IMG/VR virus record: IMGVR_UViG_3300020392_000097
Location: 1-21,325 of that record
Strand: one strand, 5' to 3'
Origin: a virus
DNA: 21,325 nucleotides
Below are positions 6,100-12,586 of this stretch, one piece after another. A program made the translations under genes and the position numbers. How positions within the stretch are numbered: the first letter of the stretch is position 1; each line of letters opens with the position of its first letter. The notes below the pieces were generated by a model, which was not told the origin of the DNA, made no database searches, and saw nothing but the letters and a program-made list of their open reading frames with translations.

Positions 6100-8097
6100 A
6101 TGTCAAAAATTTTAGAAAAACTAGCAGACCAGCATGAAGAAAGAATAATCAATGTTTTATATAAACTTGAAGAAGATGTTGTCAAAGAAGTTACAAGAGC
6201 AACAAAAGGGCAACTGGTTTCACAAAGATTAGCTATTCAATTACGACCAGCTATAAAAAAACTAATTGATGAAAGTTTTTTAGATGAAGCAGACACAATT
6301 ATAAATCAAGAATATAACAAAATAGCCAAAGAAGTTTTAGATAGATTTGGTGAAATGCCAATCCCAAGTAAATTCAAAAGCCTTACAGAAGTTGACCTTA
6401 GAACTATAAATGCCCTTAAATATCAATCATTTAGCGGATTTGAGGACATTGCAGAAAGATTTCTCAAAGTGATTAATGATGAAGTTTACCAAAGTACAAT
6501 AGCTGGTAGACCTTTTGAAGATATGGTCAGCAATATTAGGTCACATATAAACGGGGTTTATAAATCCTCAAATAGTGCAGAAATTAATGAACTGGTTGAT
6601 TTTATAAATGAAAATAAATTTGATAATGCAAAAAAAGCACAGGTAGAAGAAGCGGTCAGAAAATTACACACACAATATGCAAGTGATAGGGCTGGAAACA
6701 ATTTAAGAAGATATGCAAGTCAGATAGCCCATGATTCTGTAATGCAATTTCACGGACAATTTACAGTCGCAAAAGCAAAAGAAGCTGGGCTTACTCATTT
6801 TACATATACAGGAACTTTAGTTCGAGATAGTAGAGAATTTTGTGTTGGTATGCTTAACAGGACACTCACAGAAGAACAAATACGAGAAATGTGGAACAGA
6901 AGGTCTTGGCAAGGTAAATCAACTGGTGACCCTTTTATTGTAAGGGGTGGTTATAGATGCAGACATACTTGGCTTCCAACAGACCCAGCATGGGGCGAAG
7001 AAGCAGATGAAATACCCGAAGAAACACCAGTACAACCGACAACACCCCCGCCAGTTGTTGACGAAACAGACATATTTCAACCTATCAATCGTGAAGGTGT
7101 TACAGAACAAACAATTAAAATAGTTTCTGCAAATGAAGCTACAAAAAGACTAAATAAAATTTTTAATGATGCCAGTAAAGATGACAGATATTTAAATAAA
7201 AATAAAGTTCATTACTCAAGACAAAGAGTTGAAGACTTTGGAAAATTAGCGGGTTCAAAATTAGATGACAATAGTTTGTCTATGATATTGGCTTTGATGC
7301 CCGAAGCAGAACAATTATGTAAAAAATTTAATGTGCCTATGATAAGAGGAATAAGAGGTTCAAAAAATACAACTTCTTTTTTAGCTAATATGGGCGATGG
7401 AACAATGGGTATGCAAGTTCAATTTGCAAAAAGAACTTCAAAAAATATTGGAAGTAAAGCTGTAAACGAAGCTAGAAGCAAAAAAATAGAACAACAACTT
7501 GATAAACTTTTAGATGAACAAGATGTTTTAACTAAGCAATTAGAAAAAATTTATAAAGAAGTTGGGGCTGAAACCTATTTTGAATTTAGAAGAAACACAG
7601 GCATAACTTTAGTTCAACTAAGAGCAGTAGAACAATTATTAAAAAAGAAAACTAAATTAAATGACAAATATAATGAACTCAATCAATTATCAAGTTCATC
7701 ACTTTATACCGAGAAATCTAATTGGAAAAGAGGTGATAATTTAAAAAATAGACCTTTTTCAGCAAAGGCATTTGAAGATAATAATTTAGACCAGTTTAGA
7801 GCCACATTTTACCATGAAATAGGACATCATGTTCATCAGCAATACAAAATTAAAGATATTAGGGTAAGCCCCGCTAGTGGACTTGAACCCGAATGGACAC
7901 AAGTTGAAAGACCATTAGAAAAAAGACTAAATAAAGTTAGAAACATTAAAGAACACAGCCCATCGGGTTATGGAACAACTAACACAAAAGAATGGTTTGT
8001 TGAAAACTTTTCACTTTATTATAGAGGTAAAGAAGATTTAGTAGCCCCCGAATTTTTGAAATTACTACAGGAAATAAAAGATGACAAAATCCCTTGA
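6100..8097 (+). CDS. MuF-type head morphogenesis protein fused to C-terminal HEXXH metallopeptidase domain
   Basis: 665 residues, at least two domains. The N-terminal 1-190 is helical. Residues about 195-295 form a Mu F/SPP1 gp7-like domain: YASQIAHDSVMQFHGQF, THFTYTG, RDSREFCVGMLNR and GGYRCRHTWLP, with conserved Cys248 and Cys287. A Pro/Glu-rich linker (298-325) follows. Residues 330-665 are unlike ordinary MuF proteins and hold a helical stretch (about 455-530) and FYHEIGHHVHQ, giving the zincin motif H572-E573-x-x-H576, with KEWFVENFSLYY at 630-641 offering Glu631 or Glu635 as third ligand. MuF proteins are minor head proteins carried in the virion, and C-terminal MuF fusions to toxin or enzyme domains are known. 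The peptidase may therefore be an injected effector, or may process capsid or scaffold. No clear ribosome site before ATG 6100. Confidence 0.85.
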   Translation: MSKILEKLADQHEERIINVLYKLEEDVVKEVTRATKGQLVSQRLAIQLRPAIKKLIDESFLDEADTIINQEYNKIAKEVLDRFGEMPIPSKFKSLTEVDLRTINALKYQSFSGFEDIAERFLKVINDEVYQSTIAGRPFEDMVSNIRSHINGVYKSSNSAEINELVDFINENKFDNAKKAQVEEAVRKLHTQYASDRAGNNLRRYASQIAHDSVMQFHGQFTVAKAKEAGLTHFTYTGTLVRDSREFCVGMLNRTLTEEQIREMWNRRSWQGKSTGDPFIVRGGYRCRHTWLPTDPAWGEEADEIPEETPVQPTTPPPVVDETDIFQPINREGVTEQTIKIVSANEATKRLNKIFNDASKDDRYLNKNKVHYSRQRVEDFGKLAGSKLDDNSLSMILALMPEAEQLCKKFNVPMIRGIRGSKNTTSFLANMGDGTMGMQVQFAKRTSKNIGSKAVNEARSKKIEQQLDKLLDEQDVLTKQLEKIYKEVGAETYFEFRRNTGITLVQLRAVEQLLKKKTKLNDKYNELNQLSSSSLYTEKSNWKRGDNLKNRPFSAKAFEDNNLDQFRATFYHEIGHHVHQQYKIKDIRVSPASGLEPEWTQVERPLEKRLNKVRNIKEHSPSGYGTTNTKEWFVENFSLYYRGKEDLVAPEFLKLLQEIKDDKIP

Positions 8098-8269
8098 AAA
8101 AATAACAGAAATTTTACAAGAAAAAGGCGAAAATCTTTCTAAAGAAAATATTGCACAAATTAGAGAATTGTATGTGGATTTAAGTTTGAAAGAGAATACA
8201 ATCATCAATGATATCGAAGAAATAATATCACAAATTGAAATAACACCGAAAGAAGATGTAAAGATTTGA
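8081..8269 (+). CDS. Small acidic helical protein downstream of the MuF-peptidase
   Basis: 62 residues, no recognised family, predicted almost fully helical (EKITEILQEKGENLSKENIAQ, then ELYVDLSLKENT). It overlaps the end of the MuF-peptidase gene by 17 bases and has AGGAAA at about 8070-8075. The tight overlap suggests coupled expression. Position directly after a possible effector makes it a candidate inhibitor or immunity partner, or simply a small assembly protein. Neither is shown. It overlaps the -35 element of the next promoter at its 3' end. Confidence 0.65.
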   Translation: MTKSLEKITEILQEKGENLSKENIAQIRELYVDLSLKENTIINDIEEIISQIEITPKEDVKI

Positions 8270-8294
8270 AAAAATTCAATAAATTTGATATAAA
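8266..8294 (+). promoter_or_regulatory. Sigma70-like promoter for scaffold and capsid genes
   Basis: TTGAAA at 8266-8271 and TATAAA at 8289-8294 are separated by exactly 17 bases, each one mismatch from consensus. Expected transcription start is near 8301, three bases before GGAGGAC (8304-8310), an excellent ribosome site 4 bases ahead of the scaffold ATG. The gap 8270-8314 is one of the few non-coding gaps in the window. AT-rich sequence can mimic promoters, but spacing and position support it. Confidence 0.6.
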
Positions 8295-8314
8295 TAGTAA
8301 AATGGAGGACATAA

Positions 8315-9028
8315 ATGTCAGAAGAAAATAAAGTAGAACAAACAGAAGAACAGGAACAGGTTACACAGCCCGAAGTTACTGAAGAAAAGCCAAAAGAAAG
8401 AATGTTTACAGAAGCAGAAATGCAAGAGATTGTTACAAACAGAGTGGCAAGGGATAGAAGTGCATTAAATAAAAGGTTGGGTGTAAAAGACTTTGATGAA
8501 GCTGTATTAGCTGTAAAACAACAAAAAGAATTAGCAGAAAAACAAAAGATACAAAAAGGCGAGTTTGAGGAAATTCTAAAAAACAAAACTCAAGAGTTTA
8601 ACAGGGAAAAAGAAGAATTACAAAACCAATTAAGAGATATAAAGATTAATAAAGCATTGTTATCGTCTGCTTCAAAAGGCAGAGCAATAAACCCCGACCA
8701 AGTAGTTTCACTTTTACAAAATCAAATCAAACTAAATGAAACTGGAAATGTTGAAATACTTGATTCAAAAGGTTTACCAAGATATAACAATAATGGGGAA
8801 CTCTTTACAACCGATGAACTGGTTCAAGAGTTTTTGACACAGAACCCGCACTTTGTATCACCAACCCCTAGCGGTAGTGGCACAAGGTCAAATGTGGACA
8901 GACAAGAACTCAAATCGTCTTTTAAACTTGAGGATTTAGATTTTAGTAACAAAGAGCATAGAGATATCTACCGCAAATATAAAGCGGAAAGAGATTCCAA
9001 GCCTAGAGTTATTAACATAAACAAATAA
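8315..9028 (+). CDS. Capsid scaffold protein
   Basis: 237 residues, soluble, highly charged. An acidic Glu/Gln/Thr-rich N-terminus (1-28) is followed by MFTEAEMQEIVTNRVARDRS, a signature of many phage scaffold proteins (the F-T-x-x-E-x-x-x-x-V-x-x-R pattern), then a long coiled coil (about 60-115). The C-terminal half is Gly/Ser/Asn-rich and ends basic. It lies directly before the capsid gene, as scaffolds do, and would guide prohead assembly and then leave. The ATG is preceded by GGAGGAC at 8304-8310, the best ribosome site in the head module. No protease domain is seen in it, so any removal would need an outside protease or exit intact. Confidence 0.87.
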   Translation: MSEENKVEQTEEQEQVTQPEVTEEKPKERMFTEAEMQEIVTNRVARDRSALNKRLGVKDFDEAVLAVKQQKELAEKQKIQKGEFEEILKNKTQEFNREKEELQNQLRDIKINKALLSSASKGRAINPDQVVSLLQNQIKLNETGNVEILDSKGLPRYNNNGELFTTDELVQEFLTQNPHFVSPTPSGSGTRSNVDRQELKSSFKLEDLDFSNKEHRDIYRKYKAERDSKPRVININK

Positions 9029-9052
9029 TTTAGCTTTTTTAAGGAGTAATAT

Positions 9053-9892
9053 ATGGCTAATGAAACAACCAGTTCAACCATTTCGGAGTTGTACACCGAG
9101 ATAGTTGCAGAAGCATTGTTCATTGCTAATGAGCAATCAATTATGAGAAACCTTGTCAGAAACTACACTATTGCGGGTGGTGGTAAATCAGTTGAAGTTC
9201 CAATTTATTCAGCGGTATCAGCGTCAGCAGTAAACGAAGCTACTGATTTAAGTAATACAGCAGTAAATCCAACATCAGTTACTATAACAGCTTCAGAAGT
9301 TGGTATTATGACAACATTAACAGACCTTGCAAGAAATTCAGCTTCAAGAAATGTAGCTGGAGATATTGGAAGATTATTTGGGGAAGCTATTGCAAAAAAG
9401 ATAGATGGTGATTTATCAGCATTATTTACTGGCTTTTCTACAGAAAAAGCGGGTGGTGCTGGTCAAGAACTTACAGTTCAAGACTTGTTTGAAGCTAGTG
9501 CAGAACTTATGACAAATAATGCCCCAGCCCCTTACTATGGTGTATTTCACCCGAAGCAAATATTCAATGTTAAGAAGTCTTTAACAAATACATTTGCTGG
9601 TTTAAATACAGAATTATCAAACGAAGCTATGAGAAATGGTTTAGTTGGTCAGATTGCTGGTATTCAAATTTTTGAATCAAGTAATATTTCTGTTGATGGT
9701 TCAGACGATAGTATTGGTGGAGTATTTTCCCAAGATGCTTTAGCTTTAGCAATGATGCAAGACCTAAAGATTGAAAGTCAAAGAGATGCTTCATTAAGAG
9801 CAGACGAAATCGTTGCAACAGCAGTTTATGGTGTCGGTGAATTACACGATACATATGGTGTTAAATTAACAGCAGACTCAGTTGCAAGTTAA
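9053..9892 (+). CDS. Major capsid protein (HK97-fold)
   Basis: 279 residues. The N-terminal helix SELYTEIVAEALFIANEQS, followed by MRNLVRNYTIAGGGKSVEVP and a Ser/Thr/Ala-rich strand region with EATDLSNTAV, is the typical N-arm/E-loop layout of HK97-fold capsid proteins. The later PYYGVFHPKQIFNVKK, GLVGQIAGIQIFESSNI and ALAMMQDLKIESQRDASLRAD segments fit the A and P domains. There is no long N-terminal delta domain, consistent with a separate scaffold. Strong ribosome site AAGGAG at 9041-9046. A terminator hairpin follows directly, as expected for the most abundant virion protein. Codon use is Ala GCA/GCT-rich and biased as for high expression. Confidence 0.93.
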   Translation: MANETTSSTISELYTEIVAEALFIANEQSIMRNLVRNYTIAGGGKSVEVPIYSAVSASAVNEATDLSNTAVNPTSVTITASEVGIMTTLTDLARNSASRNVAGDIGRLFGEAIAKKIDGDLSALFTGFSTEKAGGAGQELTVQDLFEASAELMTNNAPAPYYGVFHPKQIFNVKKSLTNTFAGLNTELSNEAMRNGLVGQIAGIQIFESSNISVDGSDDSIGGVFSQDALALAMMQDLKIESQRDASLRADEIVATAVYGVGELHDTYGVKLTADSVAS

Positions 9893-9899
9893 AACTTAT

Positions 9900-9921
9900 G
9901 GGGTGGGAAACCACCCCTTTT
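9900..9921 (+). terminator. Intrinsic terminator after capsid gene
   Basis: GGGGTGG (9900-9906) pairs perfectly with CCACCCC (9911-9917) around a GAAA tetraloop (GNRA type), followed by TTTT (9918-9921). The short T-run may allow partial read-through so that downstream neck and tail genes are transcribed at a lower level. Confidence 0.87.
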
Positions 9922-9937
9922 CATTAAGGGAAAGATT

Positions 9938-10126
9938 ATGGATAAGGTAAAACTTACAAAAGGCGATAGAGTTATCGAAAGACCTAAAGTTGATTATGAA
10001 AACAATATTGATATATGGACAAGAAGGGGTTGGAAGCTAGACGAAGGCAAGCCAAAAGCCCCGCCAAAAGACCAAACTATTATTGAGGAAAAACCAGCCC
10101 CGAAACCAGCTAAAAAGGATAAATAA
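9938..10126 (+). CDS. Small hypothetical protein between capsid and neck genes
   Basis: 62 residues. The N-terminal KLTKGDRVIERPKVDYENN leads to IDIWTRRGWKL, then a Lys/Pro-rich tail (PAPKPAKKDK). Small proteins with an F/W-x-x-x-G-W/Y-K motif and charged tail are frequent near the heads of marine phages. The gene at 11506-11661 shares this layout. AAGGGA (9926-9931) precedes the ATG, and the stop overlaps the next start (TAATG). Probable minor structural or assembly protein. Function unknown. Confidence 0.65.
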   Translation: MDKVKLTKGDRVIERPKVDYENNIDIWTRRGWKLDEGKPKAPPKDQTIIEEKPAPKPAKKDK

Positions 10127-10602
10127 TGTCCTCAACAGTTTTTAGTGTCCAAAATACACATCTGCAAAAGATACAGCCCGATATTTTAGAATTTGGAATA
10201 ACAACTTTTGTTGACCAAATACAATTTGCTGAGAATGATGTTATAAGGCGAATTAGGGAAGAATGGTGGGAAAGATACAGACACACAGTTCGTTACAAGG
10301 ATATTACTAAAGTAACATCTGTTGAAATGGAAAATAGCAAACTTACACCCGCACAATTTGAACTGGCAGTTGTTTATTTGGCATTATGGAAATATATTTA
10401 TCCTCAATTAACGAAATGGCGTGACCCCGACACAGGCGAAGGTAAAGACACATTTCAAGTTCAGATAGACTTTTATCAAAAAAGATATGATGAAGAGTTT
10501 CAAGCTATTTTACGAGATGGTGTTGAATATGATGAAGATGGTGGCGGGACTGTAAGTGATAGTGAAAAAGAACCAATTCATCATTTACGATTAGTTAGAT
10601 GA
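10126..10602 (+). CDS. Head-tail connector/adaptor protein (putative)
   Basis: 158 residues with helical N-terminal half (IQFAENDVIRRIREEWWERYRH) and LTPAQFELAVVYLALWKYIYP in the middle, then an acidic tail. First sizeable gene after the capsid, in the place normally occupied by the head-tail adaptor that sits under the portal. The pattern of conserved aromatic residues (EEWWERYR, LWKYIYP) fits adaptor proteins in related siphophages, but no fold motif is diagnostic. AAGGA at 10115-10119 before ATG; the end overlaps the next gene by four bases (ATGA). Confidence 0.6.
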   Translation: MSSTVFSVQNTHLQKIQPDILEFGITTFVDQIQFAENDVIRRIREEWWERYRHTVRYKDITKVTSVEMENSKLTPAQFELAVVYLALWKYIYPQLTKWRDPDTGEGKDTFQVQIDFYQKRYDEEFQAILRDGVEYDEDGGGTVSDSEKEPIHHLRLVR

Positions 10603-11066
10603 TACAAGCACAAGCCAAAGTTAACACAATAGAGGTTACGAACCTTTTAAAAAGAATTGGTAGAAAACAAAGGGCTGTTATTACTAAATCACTTAATAGA
10701 GTTTCAAACATGGCTGTAATGATGATAACTAAGCGTACACAGGCTGGAAAACTACCCGATGGTGGTCAAATGCGGTCATATGCAAAAGGTACTGTCAGAA
10801 GCCGAAAAAAGAGGGGTAGACAAACAGGTTTTGTTGACCTTACAGACACGGGCAAAATGTTTCGCAGTTTAGATTTCAGAACAACAGGATTTAAAAGCAC
10901 ATTGTTTTTTTCAAATATGGAAAGAGCAAAAATTGCTTCTTTTCACGATACTTTCGGTGTTGGTAGAAGAAAAATTACACGACCATTTTTTTCCATTGGA
11001 GATAAAGAAGAACTCAAAATAAAAGCTGAATTTTCAAAGTTTTATTTTAAAGAAATGAGATTATGA
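10599..11066 (+). CDS. Neck/tail-completion protein (HK97 gp10-like)
   Basis: 155 residues, strongly basic. Shows the family pattern LTDTGKMFRSLD (81-92), AKIASFHDTFG (110-120) and RRKITRPFFSIG (123-134), as in HK97 gp10-like and virion-morphogenesis proteins whose RPF(F/L)xG motif is a hallmark. It would complete the head-tail joint. The start overlaps the previous stop (ATGA) and its own end overlaps the next start the same way, so the three neck genes are coupled. Assignment by motif and position. Confidence 0.8.
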   Translation: MIQAQAKVNTIEVTNLLKRIGRKQRAVITKSLNRVSNMAVMMITKRTQAGKLPDGGQMRSYAKGTVRSRKKRGRQTGFVDLTDTGKMFRSLDFRTTGFKSTLFFSNMERAKIASFHDTFGVGRRKITRPFFSIGDKEELKIKAEFSKFYFKEMRL

Positions 11067-11506
11067 GCAAAAGAGAAAACATAGCTGGTGATATAATTAC
11101 AAAACTTGATGCAGTTACCAGCCCTATCGAGTTTAAAAAAATTACAAGAGAACCTTTTGAAGTTGAAGAATTAAGTGATGCACAATTTCCAGCCTTATTT
11201 GTGCAATCGGGTGACGAAACAAGGGAAGTGTCTAGCATAGGTGATACTGGTGCTGGAACTTACAAAGGTACATTAGATTTTTTGATTGTTGCTTTTGGAA
11301 AAGGCACAACAAGCAATATTGATACAGTTAGAAACCAAATTATTGAGGTTATCGAAGAAACACTTGATAATGATGTAACAAGAAACGGAAACGCTATTGA
11401 TACACAGATAATTGAAGCAACAACAGACGAAGGGACAATTTATCCCTATGGCGGGGTAAGAATAACTGTTAGAGTAATATATGAATTTACAAGAGGGAGT
11501 GCATAA
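11063..11506 (+). CDS. Tail terminator protein (putative)
   Basis: 147 residues. Layout resembles lambda gpU/HK97 tail terminators: N-terminal helix (ENIAGDIITKLDAV), a strand with FPALFVQSGDE, then YKGTLDFLIVAFGKG, a helical segment IDTVRNQIIEVIEETL and a closing strand TVRVIYEFTRG. Such proteins cap the tail tube at the head side. Position between the gp10-like gene and the tube gene is right. Overlaps the previous gene by four bases, and its TAA overlaps the next ATG by one. Confidence 0.7.
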   Translation: MSKRENIAGDIITKLDAVTSPIEFKKITREPFEVEELSDAQFPALFVQSGDETREVSSIGDTGAGTYKGTLDFLIVAFGKGTTSNIDTVRNQIIEVIEETLDNDVTRNGNAIDTQIIEATTDEGTIYPYGGVRITVRVIYEFTRGSA

Positions 11507-11661
11507 TGGCAAAACAAATCACAATGTCAAAAGATGACATGATTATTCGTTGTTCAGAAGACCACATAGAACATTTTAAAAATCTTGGGTACAAAGAACA
11601 AAATAATACTTCAAAGAAATCCGAAAAAATGTTAAAACCAAAAGAAGAAGAAAAGGAGTAA
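11506..11661 (+). CDS. 51-residue small protein
   Basis: A short gene between tail terminator and tail tube. It begins at an ATG that overlaps the upstream stop (TAATG) and ends four bases before the tube gene ATG. It codes for MAKQITMSKDDMIIRCSEDH, then IEHFKNLGYK and a Lys/Glu-rich tail. The F-x-x-x-G-Y-K motif followed by a charged tail parallels the W-x-x-x-G-W-K and charged tail of the 62-residue protein at 9938-10126. AAGGAG for the next gene lies within its last codons. Translation coupling and fit into an otherwise empty 158-base gap make it very likely real. Function unknown. Confidence 0.75.
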   Translation: MAKQITMSKDDMIIRCSEDHIEHFKNLGYKEQNNTSKKSEKMLKPKEEEKE

Positions 11662-11664
11662 AGC

Positions 11665-12051
11665 ATGGCTACACATCACGGAAAAGAGGGTGTTGTTACT
11701 ATTGGTGGAACGACACTTGGCAATGCAACTGGATTTACAGTTGATACTACACACGATGTTGTTGAAGATACCGCATTAGGTAATTCAATGAAATCTTTTT
11801 TAGTCGGAAGGGGTACATTTACCGCCACGATTGAAATGAATTTTGATGAAACCGATACTGGTCAGACAACAATGGTACAGGGTTCTGAATTAACATTTGC
11901 ATTTTTGCCCGAAGGCAATGAAAGTGGCGATAGAAAATTTAGTGGCACAGGTATCGTAACTGGAATGTCAGTTGGTGTACCTTTAGATGGTGTAATAACT
12001 AGAACTGTTAATATTCAAGGCACGGGTGGTCTTACAATCGGCACAGTTTAA
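11665..12051 (+). CDS. Major tail tube protein
   Basis: 128 residues, beta-rich. HHGKEGVVTIGGTTLGNATG at the start, VEDTALGNSMKSF, then GRGTFTATIEMNFDETD and TGIVTGMSVGVPLDGVITR fit the compact tail-tube fold of siphophages, with a long loop between early strands. It would polymerise as hexamer rings around the tape measure. Strong ribosome site AAGGAG at 11653-11658 suits an abundant protein. Followed by the tail chaperone genes, the conserved order in siphophages. Confidence 0.85.
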   Translation: MATHHGKEGVVTIGGTTLGNATGFTVDTTHDVVEDTALGNSMKSFLVGRGTFTATIEMNFDETDTGQTTMVQGSELTFAFLPEGNESGDRKFSGTGIVTGMSVGVPLDGVITRTVNIQGTGGLTIGTV

Positions 12052-12065
12052 TTTAAGAGTTAAAC

Positions 12066-12419
12066 ATGGCAGATAACAAGATTGATTATTTTAGTGGTGT
12101 TCGTGACCATTTTAATAGCCTAGAAACACAAATTATAGAAGTCCCCGAATGGGGCTTGGTAGGTGATATGGCTATCCATACCAAACCTTTTAACATGATG
12201 GAAAAGCAAAAATTGTTTAAAGGTGCCACTAATACTGATTTGTTAGTTTTGATTGATGTAATTATTACAAAGGCTTTAACAAAAGATGGTGAGTTAATGT
12301 TTAATGCAAGTGATGCTTTAAGTTTCAAGAAAAAAGCAGACACAAACATTATTGCAGAAGTTGCTACAAAAATAATGGGAACAGGAAACACCGATGTTGA
12401 TGACTATAAAAAAAACTGA
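12066..12419 (+). CDS. Tail assembly chaperone, short form (lambda G-like)
   Basis: 117 residues in frame 0, ending in DDYKKN and a TGA at 12417. Helical protein between tail tube and tape measure, the standard place of the gpG-type chaperone that coats the tape measure before tube assembly. Typical features are the EVPEWG strand near the start and KQKLFKGATNTDLLVLIDV in the middle, seen in many chaperones of this class. AAGAG at 12055-12059 precedes the ATG. A frameshift near its end produces the longer form (next entry). Confidence 0.85.
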   Translation: MADNKIDYFSGVRDHFNSLETQIIEVPEWGLVGDMAIHTKPFNMMEKQKLFKGATNTDLLVLIDVIITKALTKDGELMFNASDALSFKKKADTNIIAEVATKIMGTGNTDVDDYKKN

Positions 12420-12586
12420 AGAACGATAATGAACTTCACAATATTTTTAGTTTAGCCGAAAGATTACATAAAACAGTTTCCGAAATCTTGCAAATGCCAG
12501 TAAGTGAATTTTATATGTGGATAGCATATTATGAAATTCAAAACGAAGAAAGAGAACGAGAAATGAGATTGGCACAGGCAAGATAA
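12066..12586 (+). CDS. Tail assembly chaperone, -1 frameshift fusion (lambda G-T-like)
   Basis: Product of programmed -1 slippage at A AAA AAC (12410-12416). After the slip the reading continues CTG AAG AAC GAT AAT to a TAA at 12584-12586, giving a 173-residue fusion. The added C-terminal part (NDNELHNIFSLAERLHKTVS, then PVSEFYMWIAYYEIQNEER) has the M/L-P-V-x-E-x-x-x-W-x-A-Y/F pattern of the T-type domain in HK97 and lambda tail chaperones. The downstream frame fills the gap before the tape measure and has no credible start of its own. Both the site and the order are as in characterised systems. Confidence 0.85.
12410..12416 (+). promoter_or_regulatory. -1 ribosomal frameshift slippery heptamer
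   Basis: A AAA AAC in zero-frame register (codons AAA AAC at 12411-12416), the end of an 8-A run (12408-12415). The zero-frame stop TGA follows at once at 12417. The only stem seen downstream is weak (TGAAG 12417-12421 with CTTCA 12434-12438, no spacer), so slippage may depend mainly on the heptamer. Confidence 0.85.

Noticed and set aside
8065-8586. Long open frame on the - strand (173 codons), Ser/Phe/Cys-rich.
   Set aside because: It is antisense to the small gene and scaffold, has low-complexity composition typical of the opposite strand of AT-rich coding DNA, and lacks a ribosome site. All supported genes are on the + strand.
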